A stretch of DNA of 20,593 nt from a virus: IMG/VR virus record IMGVR_UViG_3300048580_000569, positions 1 to 20,593 of that record; one strand, given 5' to 3'. The stretch's first letter is position 1, and each line of letters starts with the position of its first letter. A model generated the notes under the pieces. The model had not been told where the DNA came from. It made no database searches and saw only the letters and a list, made by a program, of their open reading frames with translations. The position numbers and the translations under genes were made by a program. Of this stretch, positions 1 to 7,333 are shown piece by piece.

Positions 1-156
1 TTTACCAAATTTCAAAAGACGATCTATTGTTAACGGTCCAGAATGCACAAACGGTTCTACGATATATCGGTAATATCGATAATCGTCCACAGGATATTTA
101 GTGACACTGGATTTCCCTCCTACAGCGGGAGAGAAAAGACTTTTCCTTTTTTTCAT
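1..156 (-). CDS. Partial gene, possibly a D12-class (Dam-like) DNA adenine methyltransferase
   Basis: An open frame of 52 codons starts with ATG at 156 and runs off the window edge, so only the N-terminus is visible. The start lies four bases after the stop of the upstream gene, with AGG a few bases before it. The protein has a basic start, then SPAVGGKSS, then YRYIVEPFVHSG about 15 residues later. D12-class N6-adenine methylases begin with a GGK motif followed by a (Y)xEPFxGGG-type S-adenosylmethionine loop at similar spacing, which is the reason for the call. The loop here reads EPFVHSG rather than the common EPFxGGG, and the catalytic DPPY motif would lie outside the window. This is a tentative family guess; a different nucleic-acid enzyme is possible. 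It is last in the minus-strand replication operon. Confidence 0.4.
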   Translation of the reverse strand, partial: MKKRKSLFSPAVGGKSSVTKYPVDDYRYYRYIVEPFVHSGPLTIDRLLKFGK

Positions 157-160
157 GTTT

Positions 161-520
161 TTAACCTACACGAGTGTTATTCAAGATCTGTTCGATCGCT
201 CTTACATTGGTAAAAACGACGCATTCTCCGTTTTGTTCTGCCATATCAGAATTCGACAACATTCTCATATTAAGAGAGACAGTCTCGACAAAATGGCAGA
301 TATTGTTCCTAGACAATTCACCATCCAATCCCATATTGACAAGATATATTAATATCTTATTTTCGTTTTCACTGAATGCAGGTCGTCCTCTTTCTAAAAA
401 GGTGTGTAAACGCGCAAGAGTTTTATAAGCTTTAATTCTTGAATCGCGAAGACATTGATCTTTTTGTTTTATATCAGAGATTCTTTTATTTAGAACATCA
501 ATATCAAAATGGTCATTCAT
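161..520 (-). CDS. Small hypothetical protein (119 aa)
   Basis: Not recognised. The chosen start is ATG at 520, which overlaps the stop of the upstream gene by one base (TAATG) and has GGAG about 11 bases upstream; the frame extends to a TTG at 544, but that would place the GGAG inside the gene. The product is mixed-charge and apparently helical, with no signal peptide, membrane segment or metal-binding motif visible. It opens MNDHFDID and contains an LNKRISDIKQKDQCL segment that could form a short amphipathic helix. Position between the polymerase gene and the putative methylase, with overlaps on the upstream side and a four-base gap downstream, indicates one co-translated minus-strand operon. 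A replication-accessory or host-takeover role is only an inference from position. Confidence 0.7.
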   Translation of the reverse strand: MNDHFDIDVLNKRISDIKQKDQCLRDSRIKAYKTLARLHTFLERGRPAFSENENKILIYLVNMGLDGELSRNNICHFVETVSLNMRMLSNSDMAEQNGECVVFTNVRAIEQILNNTRVG

Positions 521-870
521 TAGAAGTACGTCTCCGAACGACAAACAATGTCAAAGCGATCTTCTAACCATGAGAAAAATTCAAGGGCGTCAATTTCATC
601 ATCGTTCAACCCTGTTGTTGTAAGATTCTCCACGGTGGTGATCTTATAGAAACTGACTAAGGTTCTATCACCGTTTTCGAGAATAATCCTATTGCGATCT
701 ACAAGAGTTTTTTGTAGATCAGATCGCGTCACGTCCGTCTCTCCGAACAGAAATAAAGAAACCATCTGTTCGACAGGACTGAAATCGTTCAGTAACTTTC
801 TAAATCGCACTTCTTGTAATACAGCGGTAATATAATTTGAAATTTTCTTGCGTCTTGTTAGTGGTGTCAT
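520..870 (-). CDS. Small hypothetical protein (116 aa)
   Basis: Not recognised. The ATG at 870 overlaps the stop of the polymerase gene as ATGA, so translation is probably coupled; no good ribosome-binding site precedes it. The N-terminus is basic (MTPLTRRKKISNY) and the C-terminus acidic (LNDDEIDALEFFSWLEDRFD), which would fit a small nucleic-acid- or protein-binding factor, but no known domain is evident. No membrane segment, signal peptide or cysteine cluster is seen. It lies directly downstream of the DNA polymerase and is followed by another overlapping small gene, so it probably belongs to the replication operon. Confidence 0.7.
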   Translation of the reverse strand: MTPLTRRKKISNYITAVLQEVRFRKLLNDFSPVEQMVSLFLFGETDVTRSDLQKTLVDRNRIILENGDRTLVSFYKITTVENLTTTGLNDDEIDALEFFSWLEDRFDIVCRSETYF

Positions 871-3092
871 AATTTTACCGGGGTTTCAGCTAGTACCGTA
901 TCGAATTGATCTAGATAATACTCAGGAGCATAGAATTCGCTAATATTGTCAGTAGCAACAAAAACTTTTTTTATCCTCTTTTTACCAGTTGTTTCTCCTC
1001 TCCAAGTGTAATGTATACATGGTCTACTACCTACTGGAAATCCCCATTCTACAAACTGTTTCCAGTTGGACGCAACAAGTACAGTTTTCTGTAGTTTTTC
1101 CAAAGGTAATGTACCGGAGGCTATCTGAGCCCTAACATCTAAGGCAAACTCCTTAGCCGCATGTTCACCATCATAAAACAGTTTGGTGATTAGATCAATA
1201 ACAAAATCCTTTTGTATCCAATTTTTATCTCTCTTCTTAAATTTACCTTTAGACTTTAATGTAAATTTACCTGTCAACTTGCCATCTTTATCCCGTTTGG
1301 CTACAGCATAGATATAGTTCTTGGATAATCCAGGGTCCAACTGATCTGGTGTAACATTTTCGTAACACTCTACACTGTTAAGTTTGTCAGCTAAAGTTTT
1401 ACCAGCATCTTTATCCTTTATATTAGGTGGAACCCACATAAACGGTATCAAGTCTTCGTAATCTACAGCGGTATACCCTGGCATGGTGCTATTGAGTTCC
1501 GATACCGTCTGCTTGAAAAACACATCCATCTTCGTGAGATTATCTAAAATCTCTTCTTCTGTGTAGTTATTTATACCTTTTTCAAATCCATGAATACCAT
1601 ATTCTTCTGGATTTATTAAACAGGCCATAGCAGCATCAGTATCGCAACCTCTTGTGTCGAGATTTTTATTCTCGTATAACCAATTGATCATATAGCGAGA
1701 TAATTGCCTACCATAAGCACATACAGCAGCACCAGCGTAAGGATCATTAAAATTCAATCCTTTAGTATTCCATAGCCCATACAATGAGTTAGCTGACCTC
1801 TTTGCCGTATTCTGACGACCATCAGCATCTAAACATTCGGGAGAACGATCGCCTCCATCGAAACGTATCCATTCAGGCGTCTTCTTAATTGACTTCCTAT
1901 ATTTGAGTAAAAAGAATAAAGTCTTCAATGCTATGTAATCACTGTCTTTGTGAGAACATACTAACCATGTAAGCATAATGCTAGGATACAGACCTGAGAA
2001 ATCACACTTCATCAAAGATCTATGTACTCCACTCATGTAGAATGTTAAAGCGCCTTGGTAAGAACACGTCTGCGTTTTCTTGGGTTTCATTTTAGTGCGA
2101 TCGATCATGAACGAATTCCACCATGATCCTGTACCTGTAGTGGTTATCCTCTGTAACGTCCATGACATGTAAGCTTTCATAAAATAATTTTGTGGCGTTA
2201 GAAAATTCCATAGAAGCTCTGTGTCTTCTAAGTCATAATCTAGATAAGTTTTAATAGTGTCTACATCTCCTTTACTCCAATATTCATGAATTTTATCGCC
2301 TATTTCTATACGACGATCTTTTCTCAAACCAAATCCAATAACACTATCTTTGAGACGATAGTTTTCTAATTTACGAACTAAAGAATCGTATAAAACAATC
2401 TGCGGATAAATATCGATAAGTTCATAAAGATCGCAATCCCACGCTGGTACTTCTAAGGGTTTTCCAAAGACGATCGCATTTTGCCATCGATAGGTATTAT
2501 ATTTACTCTCTGATGGCTTCCAAGGACATTCTAGGCCATGTAACAAGCAACGATGATATATCATGGCTAGATCAACCATGACCTCTTCAGAGTTCTTATA
2601 GAACCCATAGATCGCATAACCAGCGATCGTATGAACTTGTGGAAAACTTTCTATTCTAGCAAAAAACCATTGTAGTAATTCTTTTTCTGTTTTGTCTTTA
2701 TTACAGGCTAGATAAGACTTACCTCTGTATCGGACACCGATCGCTACGATAATATCATCTTTTGTACCTGTAGCAGATCCTCCATCTGGACCAACCCATT
2801 CCAGATCTAGAAGAACTACGCCTCTGGTGTAATCTGAGAACGGTTGTACATCAAAAAGTTTAACCTCAGATTCCCTGATAAACGTAGTATCAGGAACATC
2901 AAAAATATTAAATTCCGTATCATCCGATACTATGCGAGGTTTACTATCAGGATCCTTTTTCTTAGCTCCCTCACGAGCTTCCACATATCGCAATCCAGGG
3001 AAGCGATCGTCCTTTGATGGAATAGATGATGGTTCATTAGAAGAATTCTGATACGGATCGTTAATTCCGTAGTTAGGTATTGGTTTTAACAT
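867..3092 (-). CDS. Family B DNA polymerase with 3'-5' exonuclease
   Basis: Replicative DNA polymerase of family B (741 aa). The exonuclease domain has Exo I as LDLEWVG (Asp96, Glu98), a probable Exo II around VDLAMIYHRC (Asp174) and Exo III as YDLEDTELL (Tyr286, Asp290). The polymerase domain has motif A as DFSGLYPSIM (from Asp364), motif B as KRSANSLYG (from Lys431) and motif C as CDTDAAM (Asp484 and Asp486), followed by a thumb-like segment with KGKFKKRDKNW. All catalytic aspartates appear present, so it is probably active and proofreading. Motif C is unusual: the common form is YxDTDS, and here Ser is Ala with Cys before DTD. The first ~85 residues look poorly ordered. ATG at 3092 lies five bases after the helicase stop with only a weak ribosome site, suggesting coupled translation. 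Family B polymerases are known from Nostoc/Anabaena phages; family A is excluded by these motifs. Confidence 0.93.
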   Translation of the reverse strand: MLKPIPNYGINDPYQNSSNEPSSIPSKDDRFPGLRYVEAREGAKKKDPDSKPRIVSDDTEFNIFDVPDTTFIRESEVKLFDVQPFSDYTRGVVLLDLEWVGPDGGSATGTKDDIIVAIGVRYRGKSYLACNKDKTEKELLQWFFARIESFPQVHTIAGYAIYGFYKNSEEVMVDLAMIYHRCLLHGLECPWKPSESKYNTYRWQNAIVFGKPLEVPAWDCDLYELIDIYPQIVLYDSLVRKLENYRLKDSVIGFGLRKDRRIEIGDKIHEYWSKGDVDTIKTYLDYDLEDTELLWNFLTPQNYFMKAYMSWTLQRITTTGTGSWWNSFMIDRTKMKPKKTQTCSYQGALTFYMSGVHRSLMKCDFSGLYPSIMLTWLVCSHKDSDYIALKTLFFLLKYRKSIKKTPEWIRFDGGDRSPECLDADGRQNTAKRSANSLYGLWNTKGLNFNDPYAGAAVCAYGRQLSRYMINWLYENKNLDTRGCDTDAAMACLINPEEYGIHGFEKGINNYTEEEILDNLTKMDVFFKQTVSELNSTMPGYTAVDYEDLIPFMWVPPNIKDKDAGKTLADKLNSVECYENVTPDQLDPGLSKNYIYAVAKRDKDGKLTGKFTLKSKGKFKKRDKNWIQKDFVIDLITKLFYDGEHAAKEFALDVRAQIASGTLPLEKLQKTVLVASNWKQFVEWGFPVGSRPCIHYTWRGETTGKKRIKKVFVATDNISEFYAPEYYLDQFDTVLAETPVKL

Positions 3093-3097
3093 GGTTA

Positions 3098-5365
3098 TTA
3101 AAAGTTTATTTCTTGTATTTTGTCGTCTTCAGTTTTTTGAGATTCTGATTTGGTTTTAGGTTTAACAACAAAAGATCCAGGGAGATTTTCAAATAAAGAT
3201 GTTTCTGGTGTAAACATCAGTTCAAACATACCTGTAGGACCATTACGATGTTTAGTGATCAACACTTCAGTTTTTCCTTTATCAGAAGTTGAAGAATCAT
3301 AATAATCTTCCCTATATAACATTATGATCATGTCGCAATCTTCCTCAATACGTCCCGATTGACGTAAGTCACTATTCGATGGTCGTTTGTTAGTACGACT
3401 TTCTACTCCACGATTTAACTGAGATAAAATAAATATAGGGACGTTTAGTTCTCGAGCCAGTCCTTTTAACTGTGTTGTTATTTTACCAATTTCTCGCGTA
3501 GGATCGTCACCTTGTATCATTAATTGTAGATAATCTATGACGATCGCGCCTAACCCACCAACTTCTCTATTGAGTTTACGTGATTTAGCTAACACCTCAG
3601 CTATAGTTATGTAAGGAGTGTCATCTATATAAAATTTCATTTCTGAAACTTTAATAATACCCTCATGCAATCTTTCCCATTGATCAGATTCTAACCTTCC
3701 CGATCTAAGGGATGAAAAGTTGATCTGCGTCTCATTAGACAATAATTTGTAAGCTAACTGGGTTCTAGACATCTCTAGACTAAAGAAAGCTAGAGGAACA
3801 TCATTTCTAACGCATATATTTTTCGCAAGATTAAGAACAAAGGTTGTTTTACCTAAACCGGGTCTACCTGCTACCGCGATAAGATCAGTACGTTGAAAAC
3901 CTTGCGTGTTATTATCGATTTCATGGTATCCAGTTATCAATCCATGAAAAATATCTTCTTTAGCTCTACGGTCAATTTCATCATAAACATCAGTAAGAAA
4001 TTCACTGGTATGTAATAGATCATTAGTCTTAACCCGCTGTAGCTGTTTTGCTAAAACTTCCAGTTCATCTAAAGATAGACGGGTTCCTGTTATTTCCCCG
4101 TCCATCAGCTTACGACGATAAGGGATGAACTTAAAAGTATTACCAGAATCCCGTAGAGTTATATAGTTGGCTATACCTAAAATAAGTTTCTGTTCATCAG
4201 TAGCATTTTCCGGTATATCTTCTAAATTTACAGAAACCTGGTTTTCTCCAAAACTTTTTACTATACCGCCAACATTCAGTACGTCCTTGTTCGGAACGTT
4301 TTCCCACACCCACGTTCTAATACGGTTGATAATGTTTTTTGGTTCTAACGTAGTAGTGCGATCTTTCTTCTCAGCAGATCGCCACACAGTATCCCATTCA
4401 GAAAATCCCCAACCGCCACCATCAGAACATTTCTCACAGTATTCCACAAATAAATCATAAGGATCGCCACTATATCGTTGTTTCTCAGATTCTAAAAAAT
4501 ATGATGCTGCTATAAGATCGCAAGCTAACGAAAATGCTCCATTATTCCTATAGTCATCACTACCTTCTTTGATCTTGTTCTGATTTTCTATAGATAAACA
4601 AATAATTAACGGTACACTATCGTCTATCGGAAATTTAAAAGATTTACAGAACTCACCATAAGAAACGCCTTTACGAACTTCACTAACAGGAATTAGCGAT
4701 CGCAAGTCATTGTAATCATGAGGTTTTCCAGTACCTCCTACAATTCGAGCGTGTTCACCAGTTGTTACATTCAACATGCCAGCTAAGGCCATAATCCTAG
4801 AAGGATTCTTATTAACTGGATCCGCACTTGATAACGCGATCAAATCCTCCTGTAAAGCCCTCCATTGGGATTCTTCTAAGGGTTCTGATAGAGTCCAATA
4901 GTTGTGAATAGATTTGGAACCCGTGTCTACTTGAACGGTAGGTTCAGGTAGTCCTAACGCTAACCAGAAGGATTTCTGAGCGTCTTTAGGGAATATCCAC
5001 TTCTGTTTTTTCTCCTTTTCCTCCATTGGTTTAATGGGAAATTCTACCTCAGGGAGAAGCATTTTCATCTTCTCAAGAGTAGACTCATCTATATAGTCAT
5101 GTTCGTAGAAGATCGTTCTACAAGCAGTAATGTCCTTATCTTCATGTCCACCAGGATGAACAACCACATAGATTTTACGACCTTCATCTATCCACTTGGT
5201 TAAAGTCATAACCGGATATTGAGGCATCGTAAAGATCAGGTTGCGTGGTTTTGTATCATCGTAGGTCTTCGGTAAGAACGATCGCAACCTCACTTCTTCA
5301 CCGTCTGTATATCCAATAGCAGTCAAAAATGTCCTCAAATGGTCAAACAAGAAGGGTTTCTGCAC
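3098..5365 (-). CDS. Fused AEP-type primase and DnaB-type replicative helicase
   Basis: A 755-residue protein that looks like primase and replicative helicase in one chain. The N-terminal part matches the archaeo-eukaryotic primase layout: FYEHDYID (acidic motif near 86-93), GSKSIHNYW (the s-x-H motif, His154) and DPVNKNPSRIMALAG (near 182-196). Residues about 270-335 resemble a primase C-terminal (PriCT) region with NNGAFSLAC. From about 475 it is a DnaB/RecA-fold helicase: Walker A GRPGLGKTT (Lys506), FFSLEMS, Walker B GAIVIDYLQLM (Asp611), LSQLNRGVESR with its Gln sensor, and DMIIMLYRED. The start is GTG at 5365, one base after the previous stop, with AAGGA about 11 bases upstream. T7 gp4 has the same combination but with an unrelated TOPRIM primase. 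The helicase call is firm; the primase call is good but based on short motifs. Confidence 0.88.
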   Translation of the reverse strand: MQKPFLFDHLRTFLTAIGYTDGEEVRLRSFLPKTYDDTKPRNLIFTMPQYPVMTLTKWIDEGRKIYVVVHPGGHEDKDITACRTIFYEHDYIDESTLEKMKMLLPEVEFPIKPMEEKEKKQKWIFPKDAQKSFWLALGLPEPTVQVDTGSKSIHNYWTLSEPLEESQWRALQEDLIALSSADPVNKNPSRIMALAGMLNVTTGEHARIVGGTGKPHDYNDLRSLIPVSEVRKGVSYGEFCKSFKFPIDDSVPLIICLSIENQNKIKEGSDDYRNNGAFSLACDLIAASYFLESEKQRYSGDPYDLFVEYCEKCSDGGGWGFSEWDTVWRSAEKKDRTTTLEPKNIINRIRTWVWENVPNKDVLNVGGIVKSFGENQVSVNLEDIPENATDEQKLILGIANYITLRDSGNTFKFIPYRRKLMDGEITGTRLSLDELEVLAKQLQRVKTNDLLHTSEFLTDVYDEIDRRAKEDIFHGLITGYHEIDNNTQGFQRTDLIAVAGRPGLGKTTFVLNLAKNICVRNDVPLAFFSLEMSRTQLAYKLLSNETQINFSSLRSGRLESDQWERLHEGIIKVSEMKFYIDDTPYITIAEVLAKSRKLNREVGGLGAIVIDYLQLMIQGDDPTREIGKITTQLKGLARELNVPIFILSQLNRGVESRTNKRPSNSDLRQSGRIEEDCDMIIMLYREDYYDSSTSDKGKTEVLITKHRNGPTGMFELMFTPETSLFENLPGSFVVKPKTKSESQKTEDDKIQEINF

Positions 5366-5366
5366 G

Positions 5367-6635
5367 TTAAATAATTTCCTTTTTGAACAATAGTTTGATC
5401 AAGAATTTAGCGTAACGAGGTCTATCGTTACTACTTAACTCCTGATATAGCGTAACACCAGTTTTGTTTTGAACAAAGGGATGTAATTCATGGTGATCCA
5501 ATTGCCTAAACGTATTACAGCTTTCTTCGTTGCTATTCGTAGAGAAGTTTTTAACATACCTGTTTACTAAAGTGATCATTTTGTAACCAAGTTCATTTGG
5601 ATCCATTAAATCAATATCGTCAAGCATTCTCACCAGACGCGGATCCATCTTCTCACCATCTTCAGAAGAGTCGCCAGTACAGGAGTTACTAGCTAAGTAT
5701 TTATCATTGAACTCAATTAGATGGGATTTTGTAAAAAGGGTTTCAAATGCGTGTTTCTTGGGAGTGTTAGTTCTAGGGTCTACTGGACTACTCCACCATG
5801 GATCTATCTTAATGAATGCGATCGCATTTGTCCATATCTTGATCGCGTCATCACCATGTTTTTTTATAAACGATCGCAATTTCTTCTTACGATCGTCGTC
5901 AAGGATCCTTACATTGCTCCAACAAGGGGGAGTTTCATTATAAAGATCCACCATTTGTTTTATTAGAAGATCCACTGATGTGATCTCATTAGACGAAGAT
6001 CGTTCAACATTCGTGGATAAAGAAGGATCGCTATCAGATGTGGATAATGCCCCGTCAGGGGCGTCTTCAGTATATATATTCTCTTTAGTCTTTTTAGAAT
6101 ATAGAAGATCGGACCAAACTGATCCTTCCGAAGGTTTCAGACTGACCTCTTCGATTGGGTCAAATTGACCTGATCGATTATCTCTATCTGAATCAGTCGG
6201 TTGGGTCAAATTGGATTCACCGAAGCAAAAATTTTTTACGGCTTCTATGATCTCTGTTCTAGTCTTGGTTACACATGAGATATCCAGTAGAGATAGTCTC
6301 TCAACGGCGGTGTAGTTGATTGTGTAAGCTTTCGTATGGTCGTATGGATTCTTGTTGAATCTCCCACTGATCACAAGACCCATATTCTCTAGACTCGATA
6401 GGATCCGTTTAACAGTGGATACCGACCACCATGTAAACTGTTTAGCTTGCCACTCCTCAATCGTGTTAAGTATCCACCAATGCCCGTCTTTGAACGTGTC
6501 AGTACGTTCTGCTTCTTGGTTAAGTCGTAACCAATAGTTGATCTGTTGCAGTACGATCGCCGCTTCTAATCCAATCTTGTTGGATAGAGAAGGCAATACC
6601 ATCATTGGATATTCGTCAATTAGTAATCTACTCAT
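5367..6635 (-). CDS. Phage replication initiator / helicase-loader-like protein
   Basis: A 422-residue protein whose first ~110 residues form the winged-helix type seen at the start of many phage and plasmid replication proteins: SRLLIDEYPMMVLPSLSNKI, AIVLQQINYWL, WWILNTIEEWQ, WWSVSTVKRILSSLENMGL and YTINY. The middle (about 120-225) is acidic, Ser-rich and probably disordered. Residues about 240-315 (ILDDDRKKKLRSFIKKHG, then HAFETLFTKSHLIEFNDKYL) resemble the C-terminal helicase-loading region of replisome organisers. It probably binds the replication origin and brings in the helicase encoded immediately downstream. ATG at 6635 has a strong AGAGGA ribosome site five bases upstream. The origin might lie in its own coding sequence or the 6636-6735 gap, but I see no clear iteron set. 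Confidence 0.82.
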   Translation of the reverse strand: MSRLLIDEYPMMVLPSLSNKIGLEAAIVLQQINYWLRLNQEAERTDTFKDGHWWILNTIEEWQAKQFTWWSVSTVKRILSSLENMGLVISGRFNKNPYDHTKAYTINYTAVERLSLLDISCVTKTRTEIIEAVKNFCFGESNLTQPTDSDRDNRSGQFDPIEEVSLKPSEGSVWSDLLYSKKTKENIYTEDAPDGALSTSDSDPSLSTNVERSSSNEITSVDLLIKQMVDLYNETPPCWSNVRILDDDRKKKLRSFIKKHGDDAIKIWTNAIAFIKIDPWWSSPVDPRTNTPKKHAFETLFTKSHLIEFNDKYLASNSCTGDSSEDGEKMDPRLVRMLDDIDLMDPNELGYKMITLVNRYVKNFSTNSNEESCNTFRQLDHHELHPFVQNKTGVTLYQELSSNDRPRYAKFLIKLLFKKEII

Positions 6636-6663
6636 AGAGTCCTCTTTAGATACAGAAACAAAA

Positions 6664-6695
6664 CGTTCCTAATGGAACGCTTGATCAAAACTATA
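6664..6695 (-). promoter_or_regulatory. Candidate promoter (-10) and operator for the replication operon
   Basis: Upstream of the initiator gene the minus strand reads TATAGT (6695-6690), a possible -10 box without a good -35, followed by a perfect 16-base dyad CGTTCC-TAAT-GGAACG (6664-6679) roughly where transcription would begin. A symmetric site over the start point suits a repressor roadblock, and an HTH regulator is encoded next door. The dyad is seen directly; its role is inferred and no second copy was found in the 7207-7333 region. Confidence 0.4.
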
Positions 6696-6721
6696 GCTCA
6701 AATTGATGGAGAAGGAGGGAC

Positions 6722-6744
6722 GATCGCTACCTTAACTAGCGATC
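6722..6744 (-). terminator. Hairpin at the end of the HTH gene
   Basis: GATCGCTA and TAGCGATC (8 bp, 7-base loop) pair across the stop codon of the HTH gene. No U-rich run follows on the minus strand, so it may be an RNA-stability hairpin, a weak terminator or simply two HIP1-like sites facing each other. Confidence 0.35.
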
Positions 6745-7206
6745 TTTAACGAAGTGTTCGTAAAAGTCTCCAAACTCTGTAGATAGAGCTGCGGCCTGTG
6801 CTACAGCAAGCTCTACTCCTTTACCTTTACGTCTGGGTTCGATCTCCTTATTAGTGTAGGTACCGATGTACTCTACATAGGCTGTCCATGCCTCTATTAG
6901 CTCAAATACAGGCAACTGTACTAATAGAGTGCATCGAATATAAGTCTCTCCGTTGTATTCAAATTCTTTGGTGTATTTTTCTGTAGGGTCGATCGCTTCG
7001 TATAGTTCCTGTGCTGTACAGTTAAGGATCTCTATGATCTTCTGTCCAGCCTTAAATCCAGGATCCTTGAAGTGTGATCGTTCCCAGTTGTACCAAGTAC
7101 TTGGATGCACTCCCACAACACGAGCTATCTCTGCTATAGGTAGTTTCTTAGGAGCCAAACGATCCTGTTCCCTCTTTCTCAGCATTCTAAGGGTTAGTCT
7201 AGTCAT
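6736..7206 (-). CDS. HTH transcriptional regulator (XRE-like)
   Basis: A 156-residue protein with a helix-turn-helix in residues about 22-42: PIAEIARVVGVHPSTWYNWE, followed by FKAGQKIIEILNCTAQELYE, the usual fourth and fifth helices of the Cro/CI-type fold. The C-terminal part (from about 75) contains IRCTLLVQLPVFELIEAW and has no S24 peptidase motif, so it is not a self-cleaving CI/LexA-type repressor. It sits between the replication operon and the divergent plus-strand operon, the classic place for a genetic switch. ATG at 7206 lacks a clear ribosome site; the next in-frame ATG, seven codons later, also lacks one. It probably controls the 6664-6695 and 7214-7242 promoter regions, including its own. 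Whether it maintains lysogeny cannot be told. Confidence 0.8.
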   Translation of the reverse strand: MTRLTLRMLRKREQDRLAPKKLPIAEIARVVGVHPSTWYNWERSHFKDPGFKAGQKIIEILNCTAQELYEAIDPTEKYTKEFEYNGETYIRCTLLVQLPVFELIEAWTAYVEYIGTYTNKEIEPRRKGKGVELAVAQAAALSTEFGDFYEHFVKDR

Positions 7207-7213
7207 AAGATGC

Positions 7214-7242
7214 TACACAATATTGGATATCTGTATTATACT
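7214..7242. promoter_or_regulatory. Overlapping divergent promoter candidates
   Basis: On the plus strand TATACT (7237-7242) has TACACA 17 bases upstream (7214-7219), giving a sigma70-like promoter for the SSB-like gene and leaving a leader of roughly 85 bases. On the minus strand TATAAT (7241-7236) would serve the HTH gene, with a poor -35. The two -10 boxes share almost the same bases, so polymerase could bind only one direction at a time. Boxes are seen; activity is inferred. Confidence 0.5.
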
Positions 7243-7333
7243 GATTGGTGTGGTTCTTGAAGCCCAAGCTGAAGGAATACACGCTAGTCTAAAAATCATC
7301 CAAAAAACTCCCTCAATGGGAAAGGAACAAAAT

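Noticed and set aside
521-544. TTG start for the 119-aa gene
   Set aside because: The GGAG site falls inside this extension and points to ATG at 520, which also overlaps the upstream stop.
867-3092. Loss of the Exo II aspartate in the polymerase
   Set aside because: The GYAIYGFY segment looked like a damaged Exo II, but VDLAMIYHRC a few residues later aligns better and keeps the Asp.
6953-7333. N-terminal extension of the SSB-like gene through the HTH gene
   Set aside because: The frame is open but lies antisense to the HTH gene, has no ribosome-binding site, and a well-placed AAAGGA and ATG exist at 7321-7334.
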